57,215 nt of DNA from Bacillota bacterium (GTDB lineage Bacteria; Bacillota; Sulfobacillia; JAJYWN01; JAJZPE01), in the NCBI GenBank assembly GCA_021787335.1, contig JAJYMC010000060.1:1-57215 (forward strand), written 5' to 3'. Shown in pieces: positions 32,245-40,740 of this stretch. The stretch's first letter is position 1; the number at the start of each line of letters is the position of its first letter. The translations under genes were made by a program, and so were the position numbers. The notes below the pieces were generated by a model that was given only the letters and a program-made list of their open reading frames with translations, had not been told where the DNA came from and did not search any database.

Positions 32245-33879
32245 ATGGTGTGGGCCTTGGCCGTTTCCATCAGGAAGGCGACGGGTAGCTACTATACGAA
32301 CCCGGCAGTGGCCAGATTCCTGGCCAGATGGGCAATAAACCGTCCAGGAGAGAGGGTCCTCGAACCGTCTTTCGGCGAAGGCGTCTTCCTGTCGGCCGCG
32401 CGCGAGCGCCTGGCCGACCTGGGCGGGGTTGGGCAAGTGGTCGGGGTTGATATCGACCAGACGGCTTGGACAAACGCCAATGGCGCTTTTCCGCACTTCG
32501 AACTCATATTGGATGACTTCTTCAAGATAAGCCCGGGAGCCCTTGGTCTGTTTGACGCGGTCATCGGGAACCCGCCCTTCATCCGCTATCACTGCTTCAC
32601 CGGGGAGGCCCGAGCCAGGGCGCTTGCCCTCGCCGCGGCCAAGGGCGTTGATATCCCCGCCCTGGCGAGTGCATGGGCTCCGTTTCTCGTCCATTCAGTG
32701 AGCCACCTCGTTCCAGGCGGACGGCTAGGTATGGTGGCTCCATACGAAGTCACCTACGCCAATTACGCCCGCCCGGTCGTCGCCTATTTGGCCAAGTCTT
32801 TTGGAGACGTGCGATGCCTGACTTTCGATACTCCGCTGTTCCCCGCCCTCAATGAGAAGACCGTTCTCCTTCTATGCTCCGGTTTTGGCCAGTCGACTCG
32901 GCAGGTTGCCTTCCACCGCTATGAGTCATCAAGCGTCCTCGGAAACTCCCTGGGAGAGTCGGACTACACTGTTTCGGTTGAGGATTGGGGCGGGGGCTCA
33001 GCCAAGGCTGGTCTCCTGACCCTTCCGGCTGAAATCCGCCAGCTGTACTTAAACCTGACGACCCATGCGGGAGCTTCCCGGCTAGGCCAATTGATGGACC
33101 TGACGATCGGCTACGTTACCGGGGCAAATGACTTCTTCCATCTCAATCGGACGGAGGTTGAGCGGAACGGCTTGGCCTCGAACTACCTAAGGCTCGCCGT
33201 TAGGCGGAGTTCCGATTTCGGTTCCGTGGGCCTGGCCATCAGGGGCCAGGACGCCGAAGCGCTCGCCGATTCCGATTCGCATTGGCTGTTCCTGCCCGCG
33301 GGAAGGCTTGACCCAAGCGCTCAGCGCTATATCGAGGCTGGCGAGAAGACGGGGGTCCACACCAATTACAAATGTCGGACGCGAAAACCATGGTACGTCG
33401 TCCCCGGAATCCGGGTCCCTGAGATGATGATGAGCGTATTCTCAACCTCCACTCCTCGCCTCGTGGCTAACGAGGCCGGCTTGGTCGCCTCGAACAGCGT
33501 CCTCGTCTTGACCAAGAGCCGCCCCGGTGTAAACCGCTTGGCCGTGGCCGCCTCCGCTCTAACAAACTTGGCCCAACTTAGCGCCGAGATCGAGGGCCAT
33601 GCTCTGGGAGGGGGAGCGCTCAAGTTCGAGCCGGCAGAGGCCCGCAATTGGTTGTTGCCCTATCGGCCCGGTTCAGGCCCTCTTGCCCAGCCGAGCCCGC
33701 AAGTCCTTGATAGGCTTGACCAGTTATGCCGGACTCAGCCCAAGAGTGCGCAGATCATGGCGGACGAAGTGTTCCTGCGTGACGGCTTGGAACTGAAGCC
33801 GGCCGATATAGACGCGCTGCGTGACGGGACAGCTATACTTCGTGCGTGGCGACAACATCGGAGGGTCGAGGAGGCTTGA
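32245..33879 (+). CDS. adenine-specific DNA methyltransferase (R-M system)
   Basis: 544 aa. The N-terminal half is a gamma-type N6-adenine methyltransferase: opening RKATGSYYTNPAVARFLARW, SAM motif LEPSFGEGVFL, acidic motif GVDIDQ, and catalytic NPPF (residues 109-112). The C-terminal half (about 270-540) would be the target-recognition part of an Eco57I/TaqI-like enzyme. The start is unclear: ATG 32245, GTG 32248 and TTG 32257 are in frame, and a 7-bp inverted repeat CCTTTAC/GTAAAGG (32218-32244) lies directly upstream. The next gene overlaps by 59 bp. Codon use is visibly more A/T-rich than around it, which fits horizontal transfer. Confidence 0.87.
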   Translation: MVWALAVSIRKATGSYYTNPAVARFLARWAINRPGERVLEPSFGEGVFLSAARERLADLGGVGQVVGVDIDQTAWTNANGAFPHFELILDDFFKISPGALGLFDAVIGNPPFIRYHCFTGEARARALALAAAKGVDIPALASAWAPFLVHSVSHLVPGGRLGMVAPYEVTYANYARPVVAYLAKSFGDVRCLTFDTPLFPALNEKTVLLLCSGFGQSTRQVAFHRYESSSVLGNSLGESDYTVSVEDWGGGSAKAGLLTLPAEIRQLYLNLTTHAGASRLGQLMDLTIGYVTGANDFFHLNRTEVERNGLASNYLRLAVRRSSDFGSVGLAIRGQDAEALADSDSHWLFLPAGRLDPSAQRYIEAGEKTGVHTNYKCRTRKPWYVVPGIRVPEMMMSVFSTSTPRLVANEAGLVASNSVLVLTKSRPGVNRLAVAASALTNLAQLSAEIEGHALGGGALKFEPAEARNWLLPYRPGSGPLAQPSPQVLDRLDQLCRTQPKSAQIMADEVFLRDGLELKPADIDALRDGTAILRAWRQHRRVEEA

Positions 33880-34567
33880 GAGCGCTGTCCTGAAAGCCCA
33901 ACCAAGGCCGGCCTCAAACGCAACCCGAGTTGATAAACAGAAATATGCCCAGAGGTTGTCGAGCGAGGTTGCCGTGCTCATTGCCGAGGATTTACGGTCG
34001 CATGGTCTGACTGGGTGCCTCCCCGACCCGCCCCGGGGCGTTGAAAGGGAATTCGCCGGTGGCATTGGCGCAAAGAAAGTCGACGTTTCATGGTCTACCG
34101 AGGAGGCTGGGCTACTATTGGCCATTTCCGTTAAGACCGTGAACTTCGCCGACAGAAAGACGGGTAACTACCAGAAAAATCTCACCAACAGACGTGGGGA
34201 TATGCTGTTTGAGGCGGTGACTCTGCATCGGCGTTTTCCTTATGCGGTCATAGGTGGGCTTCTGTTGCTTCACCAGGGAGCCAGGTCAGATGACCAGGGA
34301 AGGCAGCGCCGCTCCACGTTTGAAAATGCCCATGACAGGTTTAGAATCTTCACGGGCCGGGCCGATCCCGGAGGTCGCGAGGAGCAGTTCGAACGCGCAT
34401 GGATTAGCCTTTATGACGACAACCCCGCTTCGCTGAAGATCTACCGGGCTGGCGAGCCCCAGACGGCGCTGACGTGGGACCAAGCGAGAGATGAGCTCTT
34501 ACAGATCTTGGCCGAGAGAAACCCAGACCATTTCGTTTTAACAGGCGGCAGGCTTGAGCGTCTCTGA
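33821..34567 (+). CDS. putative type II restriction endonuclease, partner of the methyltransferase
   Basis: 248 aa, starting at GTG 33821 inside the methyltransferase gene, an overlap common in R-M pairs. No named restriction family is recognised. A plausible PD-(D/E)xK core is K-V-D88, then strand GLLLAISVK with Ser103 in place of Glu and Lys105; flanking helices and a basic patch (NYQKNLTNRRGD) follow. Function is inferred mainly from position behind a solitary adenine methyltransferase. It could also be a specificity or accessory protein. Same A/T-richer composition as its partner. Confidence 0.65.
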   Translation: MTGQLYFVRGDNIGGSRRLESAVLKAQPRPASNATRVDKQKYAQRLSSEVAVLIAEDLRSHGLTGCLPDPPRGVEREFAGGIGAKKVDVSWSTEEAGLLLAISVKTVNFADRKTGNYQKNLTNRRGDMLFEAVTLHRRFPYAVIGGLLLLHQGARSDDQGRQRRSTFENAHDRFRIFTGRADPGGREEQFERAWISLYDDNPASLKIYRAGEPQTALTWDQARDELLQILAERNPDHFVLTGGRLERL

Positions 34568-34595
34568 CCCGTAACCCCCAGGAAGGGGACGAGCC

Positions 34596-36200
34596 ATGGA
34601 GGCCGAGTGCGTTATCCTGATTCCAGTTCTCGCTGAGGGGCAGCCCGTCCGGCAACCCGGCCCGGACGGTCGGTCTTATCCCGTCCTTCGCGAGACGGAG
34701 GACTCGCCGCTGGTCGGAAAGGTCAAGGAGACGCTTGCCCAGACCTTCTGCTCGCAAGCTTTGCGGCTGAACCGCCGCGCCAGAGCGATGGTTCTGTGGG
34801 ACCTACCAGAGAGCACGCCACACGCAGTAGTCGAGCGGAAACGGCTGAGCCAACCGGCCTATCTCCTACTGTCACAGGACGAAGGCGGGTATGCGAGGCG
34901 CGGCTTCTGGCTGGAGGAATCGGGCCGTGGAGCTGACGGCCCGGCTCGGCGCTTCATCCCCGGGGATTTCGTCGACCTGGTGGTCGGCGAGACCGCGGTC
35001 GCCCGAGGTTTTCTCGAGGAAGTCTTCCCGCACGAACTTGGCCATGTGACCATGAGTCAGGTCCTCGGCAAACTGCCACCGGGCCAGGCCCGCAACATGC
35101 ACATGAGCATGGCCGTCACCGACTACCCGACCGCCTTCGTAGAGGGCTGGGCTGAGCACTTCCAGACCATGGCCGTGGATGCCACGATCAACCCATACCT
35201 GAGGGGGCTGGCCCGCCCGGATGGGGCCGACCTCATGGCCTCGTGGCACAGCCGCGTTGACGGATGGCTTCGGACTGCCGGCGTCCGGCGGAACCTGCTG
35301 GCTCACCGGAAGACGTTGCCGGCCGAGGCCATGCGGGGCGCCGATCCCTATGACATCTATCTCGACTATGAGACCTCGGCCTCGTTCGCCGTCGACGAAC
35401 TCAAGGGCGGCCAGGAGATGCTGGCTTGCGAGGGATTCATAGCCACTCTCTTCTATCGCCTGGCCACAAGTGAACGGCTCGGCAGGACGTACCGAGAGCC
35501 GTCCTTCTATGCCCGGTTCCGGCTACCAGATGAATCGCGGGAAGGCATTTCCCCAGAGGCGACCTTCGGGCCCATCGAGAACGCCTATCTCAAGCTCATC
35601 GCGGCCATGCGCGAGTTGGGCCGAACGCCTCTGTCGCCGGAACGCCCATACGCCCTGCAACTCGTGGCCGCCTATGCCCGTCTTTTCCCCGACGAGGCCG
35701 AGGCCGTCTACGGTGAGTTCGTCCAAGCCACCTGGGGCGCCACCGTCTCCCAAGCGTTGGCAGCCCAGCTAGAGGAGACCGCCAAGATCGCCAGGCGAGG
35801 GGCTTACGCCCAGTTCCGGGACTGCCTTCCCAAGGACCTGGCCGCGATGCGGGATCTGGTCGCCGACCTCGTCGCCGGGCGGGTCTCCCTCGACGCCGGC
35901 CTGGGCCCCGAGCTGTGGCTGTTGAACTCGGGTTTCCTCATCGCCAGCCCGGTCTTCTTCCCCGAACGCCGGGTGCCTCTAGCCATCAACCTTAACGCCG
36001 CCTCGGAGGCCCACCTGATGACCATTCCGGGCATCGACTTCAGCCTGGCCGGTGGCATCGTCGCGGCCAGGCGGCGGGCCGGCTTCTTCACTGACCTTGC
36101 CGAGATCGGCCGGGTCCCCGGGGTCTCCCCTGCCCTCGTGGACGCGCTGGGCAAGATGCAGGCCGATATGGCTCAGGCGGGCCTGTTCGAGCGGGAATGA
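34596..36200 (+). CDS. putative HExxH zinc protease fused to a ComEA-type helix-hairpin-helix domain
   Basis: 534 aa, no signal peptide or membrane segment, so probably cytoplasmic. Residues 146-150 are HELGH, and E183 in EGWAEHF, 33 residues later, is a likely third zinc ligand, as in gluzincins. The C-terminus (about 464-525) is a double helix-hairpin-helix of the ComEA/UvrC-like kind (INLNAASEAHLMTIPGID; FFTDLAEIGRVPGVSPALVDAL), expected to bind DNA. I know of no named family with this fusion. The gene starts 28 bp behind the restriction gene on the same strand, so it may belong to the same mobile or defence unit, though its codon use is GC-rich like the chromosome. Confidence 0.75.
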   Translation: MEAECVILIPVLAEGQPVRQPGPDGRSYPVLRETEDSPLVGKVKETLAQTFCSQALRLNRRARAMVLWDLPESTPHAVVERKRLSQPAYLLLSQDEGGYARRGFWLEESGRGADGPARRFIPGDFVDLVVGETAVARGFLEEVFPHELGHVTMSQVLGKLPPGQARNMHMSMAVTDYPTAFVEGWAEHFQTMAVDATINPYLRGLARPDGADLMASWHSRVDGWLRTAGVRRNLLAHRKTLPAEAMRGADPYDIYLDYETSASFAVDELKGGQEMLACEGFIATLFYRLATSERLGRTYREPSFYARFRLPDESREGISPEATFGPIENAYLKLIAAMRELGRTPLSPERPYALQLVAAYARLFPDEAEAVYGEFVQATWGATVSQALAAQLEETAKIARRGAYAQFRDCLPKDLAAMRDLVADLVAGRVSLDAGLGPELWLLNSGFLIASPVFFPERRVPLAINLNAASEAHLMTIPGIDFSLAGGIVAARRRAGFFTDLAEIGRVPGVSPALVDALGKMQADMAQAGLFERE

Positions 36201-36240
36201 GGGTTCCAGCCTGAACCTCTAGGCCAGAGCACACCAAGCA

Positions 36241-36278
36241 AAGTGAGGGCCGCGCCAAACGGCGCGGCCCTCACTTTG
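36241..36278. terminator. bidirectional terminator hairpin
   Basis: Perfect 16-bp stem, AAGTGAGGGCCGCGCC (36241-36256) with GGCGCGGCCCTCACTT (36261-36276), and an AAAC loop, between convergent genes. The U-run is short on both strands. Confidence 0.8.
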
Positions 36279-36317
36279 CGTGGAGGGGAGGGTTGCGGGA
36301 GGGGCCCGGGGCTCGGA

Positions 36318-36986
36318 CTAGTTCTGGTCCCTCAGCCCAATGACGCTCAGCAGTTCCGACATCGCCGAGATGACGGCGTCGGGCGCGGCGGCGACGATGG
36401 TCTCCGGGGCGAGGCGGCTCCAGCCGACGGCCACGCTCCTGACCCCGGCCGCCCTGGCGGCCAGGATGTCGGCCGGGCTGTCGCCGACCATGACCGCGCT
36501 CGCCGGCCCAACCTCCAGCCGGCGCAGGGCCTCCAGCAACGGGCCGGGGTCGGGTTTGTGCGCGGGGCAATCCTCGAGGCCGATGACCGCGTCGAAGAAC
36601 GTGGCCAGTCGGAAGAGGTTGAGCCCCTTCTCCACCGTGTGACGGATCTTCGACGAGACGACCGCCAGGCGCAGGCCCCTGTTCCTCAAGGCTTGCAGCG
36701 TGTCGGGTACCCCGGGGACGAGCTTGACCAACCGGTCATGTTCGGCCAGGTTGAACCGGCGGTAGGCGTCGACGAGCTCATCGGCCTTCTCCGGGCACAG
36801 CTCACGCATGGTCACCAGGAGGGGCTCGCCGAGCCTGGGCAAGATCTCCGCTTCCGTCATCGGCCGGCCAAGGCAAGTCCGAGTGGCGTACTCGAAAGAC
36901 GCGATGATGAGGTTCGTGGTGTCGAGGAGGGTCCCGTCGAGGTCGAAGAGGACGGCCCTGGGCCTCGTCCCTTCACTTGCCCTCAT
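36318..36986 (-). CDS. HAD superfamily phosphatase (PpaX/Gph-like)
   Basis: 222 aa. HAD motifs I (VLFDLDGTLLDT), II (LAVVSSK), III (KPDPGPL) and IV (MVGDSPADI) are all present with a helical cap after motif I. This is the size and order of pyrophosphatase PpaX or phosphoglycolate phosphatase. The ATG at 36986 overlaps the DppA stop (ATGA), so it is translated together with the upstream peptidase gene. Last gene of the minus-strand operon from 39967. Confidence 0.88.
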   Translation of the reverse strand: MRASEGTRPRAVLFDLDGTLLDTTNLIIASFEYATRTCLGRPMTEAEILPRLGEPLLVTMRELCPEKADELVDAYRRFNLAEHDRLVKLVPGVPDTLQALRNRGLRLAVVSSKIRHTVEKGLNLFRLATFFDAVIGLEDCPAHKPDPGPLLEALRRLEVGPASAVMVGDSPADILAARAAGVRSVAVGWSRLAPETIVAAAPDAVISAMSELLSVIGLRDQN

Positions 36987-37825
36987 TCCGAACCGCGCCC
37001 GCCAAGGAGCAAGGCCCCCCAGAACTGCTTGAAAGCATCGACATAGTCGTCGCTGGTGATGGCCACGCTCTTCGGGCCGATGCGCTTGACGGTCGGGAAC
37101 AGGGTGGCGGTGGCCACCGCCCCGCTGACCTTGAAATCGACCTCGAAGGTGAACGGTGGCTTCAGCCCGAGGTCCGCCAGGCTGACCCGGGGCCGCTCCT
37201 TCTTGAGCCGCTCGACCGCCAGGCGCGCCGCCTCGCGGATGAGTTCGGCCGTCTTCTTCGGCGGGTAGACGTCGGAAACGTGGCGGTTGATCGAGGTCTT
37301 GACGGTCACCGTCTGGACCCCCGGGATGCAATCGCGGGCCTCGACCCCGACCTTGTCATCGCCCGTGACCACTAGAACAGGCACGCCGTGGGCCGCGGCG
37401 AGGCCGGCGTTGACCCCGCTCTCGCCCAAAGCCCGGCCGTTGACCCGGAGTTCCTCGACGAAGCGGCTCATGAAGCTGTGGTTCAACGTGCCGTCAAGCC
37501 CGCCTTCGCGGGAGTGGTAGGCGACAAAGAAGGCCCCGTCGAAGCCGCGGTCCACGCCCTCCATCTGAACGAGTTGCTTATTATCGCCGGAGATGAGGTG
37601 GGCGCGGGCGTCAAGCTCTTCGACGAGGATGTTGGTCATCGGGCCGTGCCCGTCATTGACCAGGACCTCGGTCGCCCCGCCGGCGAAAGCCCCGTCGACC
37701 GCGGCGTTGACGTCGCCGGTCATCAACCGGCGGAACCGGGTGTACTCGTTCGACGACGGGTCGACGTGCTTCCGCACGGCCACCCCGGTCGCGCCCTCCA
37801 TGTCACACGAGATGTAGATTCGCAA
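36983..37825 (-). CDS. dppA: M55 family D-aminopeptidase (DppA)
   Basis: 280 aa. The N-terminal IYISCDMEGATGV holds the Asp and Glu metal ligands of family M55; further His/Asp ligands are in VNDGHGPMTN and in the VAYHSREG segment. DppA is a self-compartmentalising zinc D-aminopeptidase that releases D-alanine from D-Ala peptides, often linked to recycling of cell-wall peptides. TTG 37825 with AAGGGGGCGC upstream is preferred to longer frames. The dipeptide ABC operon at 40741-46458 lies nearby but is transcribed divergently. Confidence 0.92.
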   Translation of the reverse strand: MRIYISCDMEGATGVAVRKHVDPSSNEYTRFRRLMTGDVNAAVDGAFAGGATEVLVNDGHGPMTNILVEELDARAHLISGDNKQLVQMEGVDRGFDGAFFVAYHSREGGLDGTLNHSFMSRFVEELRVNGRALGESGVNAGLAAAHGVPVLVVTGDDKVGVEARDCIPGVQTVTVKTSINRHVSDVYPPKKTAELIREAARLAVERLKKERPRVSLADLGLKPPFTFEVDFKVSGAVATATLFPTVKRIGPKSVAITSDDYVDAFKQFWGALLLGGRGSE

Positions 37826-37859
37826 GATTAGCGCCCCCTTATGTTTTGGGCCGGCGGCG

Positions 37860-39500
37860 TCAGCCGACCAACCTGCCGTTCCTGAACTCGTAGGTCTTCC
37901 CCGCCTCTGGCCAGACGACCTCGGGCCAACCCCGCTCGCCATCGCGGACAAAGAAGTCACGGCTCTCCGTGTGCACGGGGATGAGGTAGCGTGGGGCGAT
38001 GGCTTTGATGAGGCCCTCAAGACCCGGGCCGTGGATGTGCCCGGAGGCGTGGAAGCCGCGTTCGTGGTCCGGATCGCCGGCCATCGTGAGCCCGAAGTGG
38101 CCGACCCAGTTACGGAGACGGGCGAGGTCGATGGCCATCTCCTCACTGTAGGCCTCGCTGGAGGAGTAAATGTAAGTCCCACCGGCCGGCCGGATGTCGA
38201 CCAACTCGCCCAGGTCGAAGAAGCTGAAGCACAGGATGTAGGCGTCCGGGTCGGCGGCCACGTCGCGGGCCACCCGGACCTTGTCGCCGTAACGTTCCAG
38301 AAGGACGCGCTCCCACGTCTCGCGGCTCAGCCTGGCCTCGCCGTAGATGACGAAGGCGTCGTCGGTCAGCGGGTTGGGGGTCAGCGGGTTGGGGGTCGCC
38401 GGGTCGGCGGCGGCCATCGCCTCCAGAAGGAAGGCGTCCTTAGCCGTGACCGCCAGCCGACGGCCGGTCTCTCGGGCGATCTCCAGGAAGGTCAACAGGC
38501 GCTCGACGTTGCGCGGGCCGAAGTCGGCCAGGACCAGACCGCGCTCGGCACGGACGGCCGCCCTGGCCCGCTCGTGGACCTCTTCCTCGGCCACCGGTTG
38601 GGTCGTTCCCGGGTGGGTCCCCTCGGAGATGAGGACCAGCGGTCGTAGTTTGGCACATTCGTCGCGGAAGAGTTCGGTCTGCCCGCGGCCGCGCCCGTGC
38701 AGGCGGATGTCCCCGGTGTAGACGACCCAACCCTCGGCCGTCTCGATGGCGAAGGCCCCCGCCCCCGGGACCGAGTGGTCGACCGGAAACCACTTTATGT
38801 TAAGCTCTCCCACCCTGAAGGGGTTGGGGGTGGGGCCGCCCTCCGCCCCGCGCAGCTCCTGAGGCTCCATGGCCCGAGTGCTCCCGCCCTGGCCCCAGAA
38901 GGGCTTGAGGGCATCCGGCACCGGTCGGTCGACCACCCGGAAAGGCCGCTGTTTGTACGGCACCTTCTTGAAGTTGGTCGCCGTCAGCAGCCCCTGCTTT
39001 GGCTCACGCAAAGTCGCGTAGCACACCTCGCGCTCGATGTCGCTGGGAGCCGAGTCCTGTGAGGCCTTGGCGACGACCGCCGTGACCAGGCCGGTGTAGA
39101 CGGGTATCGCCGGGTCCAGGAAAGAGATGTAGGCCGAATGGTCGAGGTGAGCGTGGGTCAACAGGACCGCGTCGGCCCGGACCTCACGGAAGCCGGGGGC
39201 GTTCCGATAACGGTCCCACAGTCGCCATTCAGGCAGGTCCAGGTCGCGCCGGTAGATACCGGCCAACGGCGGCAGAAGCCCGAACTCGAGCAGATCGGTC
39301 AGGCCAAGCGCCGACCGGGGTTTGAGGAACTCCTCGAAGAACCGGCCGCGCCCGCCGAAGCTCATGCCGAAGTCGAGGAACACGGCGGCGCCGCCGGCCG
39401 CGCCCCGGGTCGCGCCGTCGGCCACGGCGTCCGACTCGAGCAGGATCTTGTTGCCGCCGATGACCCCCGCACCGTCATAGACCGTGATCTTCAGGGCCAT
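37860..39500 (-). CDS. RNase J-like metallo-beta-lactamase-fold hydrolase
   Basis: 546 aa. MBL metal motifs: THAHLDH, then the His of FPVDHSVPGAGAF and the Asp of VYTGDIRLHG. A beta-CASP-like insertion (about 270-430) and the C-terminal SGHIHGPGLEG plus PVHTES segment match the RNA-specificity region of RNase J. So it is probably an RNA exo/endonuclease or a close relative, with a longer N-terminal segment between strands than RNase J. A short PNPLT repeat from a 15-bp duplication (38365-38394) sits in the middle. It overlaps the upstream membrane-protein gene by 10 bp and is followed by dppA after 34 bp. Confidence 0.87.
   Translation of the reverse strand: MALKITVYDGAGVIGGNKILLESDAVADGATRGAAGGAAVFLDFGMSFGGRGRFFEEFLKPRSALGLTDLLEFGLLPPLAGIYRRDLDLPEWRLWDRYRNAPGFREVRADAVLLTHAHLDHSAYISFLDPAIPVYTGLVTAVVAKASQDSAPSDIEREVCYATLREPKQGLLTATNFKKVPYKQRPFRVVDRPVPDALKPFWGQGGSTRAMEPQELRGAEGGPTPNPFRVGELNIKWFPVDHSVPGAGAFAIETAEGWVVYTGDIRLHGRGRGQTELFRDECAKLRPLVLISEGTHPGTTQPVAEEEVHERARAAVRAERGLVLADFGPRNVERLLTFLEIARETGRRLAVTAKDAFLLEAMAAADPATPNPLTPNPLTDDAFVIYGEARLSRETWERVLLERYGDKVRVARDVAADPDAYILCFSFFDLGELVDIRPAGGTYIYSSSEAYSEEMAIDLARLRNWVGHFGLTMAGDPDHERGFHASGHIHGPGLEGLIKAIAPRYLIPVHTESRDFFVRDGERGWPEVVWPEAGKTYEFRNGRLVG
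38365..38409 (-). repeat. 15-bp tandem duplication inside the MBL gene
   Basis: Two identical units GTCAGCGGGTTGGGG at 38365-38379 and 38380-38394, followed by a degenerate third unit. They encode the repeated pentapeptide PNPLT. The frame is preserved. Confidence 0.85.
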
Positions 39501-39967
39501 GCTCCCACCTCCGAGCGCGTCCGACCTCCGGAACGTCTGAAAGTGCGCCGCCCTAGGCGGTCAGCTTCACCCGCTCGGCCGTCAGCGGGGCCGCCTCTTC
39601 CATGGCCTCGCTCGTAGATGACCACCGGGAAGCGGTTGTGCAACGGGCTCAGGCACCCGCCGAGCCGGGACATGAAAGCCATCAGGGCCCCCACCGGACG
39701 TCCGAACGAGGCGATCTCCGAGGCCCGCCGGAACTCCTTCAGACCGTTCTCGTCCCACCCGCCGAAGAGCCCATAGAAGAACATGTAGCTGACCAACGAC
39801 AGGACGCACCCGACGAAGAGGAGGACCAGGCTGGTGACGATGTCGCGGTGCCAGATCAGGCCGCCAATGACTCGGACCAGCGCGTAGTTGGCCACGCCGG
39901 CCAGGACCGGGGCGACGAACGATTGGCAGACGACGAACGATTGCCAGACGTTGATGGACAAACGCAT
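39491..39967 (-). CDS. small membrane protein, possible C-terminal frameshift
   Basis: 158 aa as read. Two or three hydrophobic segments (APVLAGVANYALVRVIGGLI; IVTSLVLLFVGCVLSLVSYMFFYGLF) followed by a soluble part. After FPVVIYERG the composition changes to Gly/Arg-rich shadow-like sequence; another frame there gives AMEEAAPLTAERVKLTA and a stop at about 39555, which looks more natural. A one-base error near 39595-39605 is therefore possible. No family recognised. First gene of the minus-strand MBL-DppA-HAD operon. Confidence 0.55.
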   Translation of the reverse strand: MRLSINVWQSFVVCQSFVAPVLAGVANYALVRVIGGLIWHRDIVTSLVLLFVGCVLSLVSYMFFYGLFGGWDENGLKEFRRASEIASFGRPVGALMAFMSRLGGCLSPLHNRFPVVIYERGHGRGGPADGRAGEADRLGRRTFRRSGGRTRSEVGAWP

Positions 39968-40268
39968 GGTGAACTCTCATATGACCCCTCCGCCGGAGGA
40001 TTCTCGTCGTGATCGCCGTTTCCTTTCGCCGCCAATTCCGTGGCGCATCTCTCCATCTTTCCCGGATGTTTCTGCCTCCGTCGATTAAGACCAATACGGT
40101 CACAGAACCAAAACTGTGCTATAATGAAGCACGTGTGGCTTACCCGCAAATGCCTGAGGCTCGTGAATCTTCTGAACTCTGACCTCCGCCTTCTCTTTAA
40201 CCACGCGGGTCCGGCGGGTCGCCCCGCCGTCGCGCCCGTCCATACGCAAGCCCTTGGAGGCTCCTCAA
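39968..40268. other. 301-bp divergent intergenic region
   Basis: No convincing ORF. It holds the promoters of the MBL operon (minus) and of the small DUF2292-like gene (plus). The plus promoter is clear at 40098-40125; from there a leader of about 135 nt runs to the start at 40269. Part of the leader (CGGCGGGTCGCCCCGCCG) can fold, but no known riboswitch was recognised. Confidence 0.6.
40098..40125 (+). promoter_or_regulatory. extended -10 promoter for the DUF2292-like gene
   Basis: TGCTATAAT at 40117-40125 is the same perfect extended -10 seen at 4480-4488; a weak -35 (GGTCAC, 40098-40103) lies 16 bp upstream of the hexamer. Confidence 0.65.
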
Positions 40269-40475
40269 ATGAATGTCGTCAGCAATAAGGAGACCACGTT
40301 CGCCGTTGACCGAGCCCTCCTTCGCCAGTTGATGGGTCAGGAATGGTTCGCCGAGATGCTTCGCTTCCTCCGCGACGCCCGCTTCGGCAGTTTCACGGTC
40401 GTCCTTCAGGACGGCAAGGTCATCGGCTACGATGAACTGGTCAAGCGGCGCACCACCCCTGGCAAGCCTGCCTGA
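40269..40475 (+). CDS. small DUF2292-like protein
   Basis: 68 aa. The C-terminal half (FLRDARFGSFTVVLQDGKVI) matches the short beta-hairpin pattern of DUF2292 proteins (I.YG.l.v.vqdGkpv), small Bacillota proteins of unknown role. The N-terminal half (VDRALLRQLMGQEWFAEML) is probably helical. ATG 40269 follows GGAGG at 40256-40260; an in-frame TTG at 40254 is less likely. It stands alone with its own promoter and a long leader, and is followed by a possible terminator at 40608-40637. Confidence 0.7.
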   Translation: MNVVSNKETTFAVDRALLRQLMGQEWFAEMLRFLRDARFGSFTVVLQDGKVIGYDELVKRRTTPGKPA

Positions 40476-40740
40476 GACGGCTTCACGCTGCGCGCGCGGG
40501 CTTCAATCCGCGCCCAGAAGACCCACAAGTGCAAAGGGATCAACGGGCCGACCGAAAAACGGAGGCCGGAATTCGCCCCTGTCTTCCTGACCAAGGTCAG
40601 GGCGGCAAGGGAGGGTTTCGTGCCTCCGCTTTTTTTGTGCGGCCCGACATCCAGAGGGTCCCCGACTCCCAGGTGTCAGGACCCCGAGGTTCAGTTCCCG
40701 CCCCAGGCGGGGAAATTTCCAGTCGAAGGGAGAGCGAGCC
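40476..40740 (+). other. structured intergenic region upstream of the peptide ABC operon
   Basis: Several stems can be drawn: GCGCGG/CCGCGC (about 40495-40513), GGCC-CCG/CGG-GGCC (about 40545-40569), and a perfect CCTGACC/GGTCAGG palindrome (about 40586-40601). A terminator-like GGAGG/CCTCC stem with T8 ends this part at 40637. About 100 nt then remain to the operon start. It may be a 3' UTR, a small RNA, or an attenuator for the ABC operon. No known riboswitch consensus was recognised. Confidence 0.4.
40608..40637 (+). terminator. terminator with T8 tract
   Basis: GGAGG (40610-40614) pairs with CCTCC (40623-40627) around an 8-nt loop, extendable by GC pairs with a bulge, followed closely by eight T residues (40630-40637). 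Confidence 0.65.

Noticed and set aside
40590-40637. T-box leader
   Set aside because: There is a terminator and some G-rich sequence before it, but the T-box core (GGGUGGNACCGCG) is absent and the operon is a peptide transporter.
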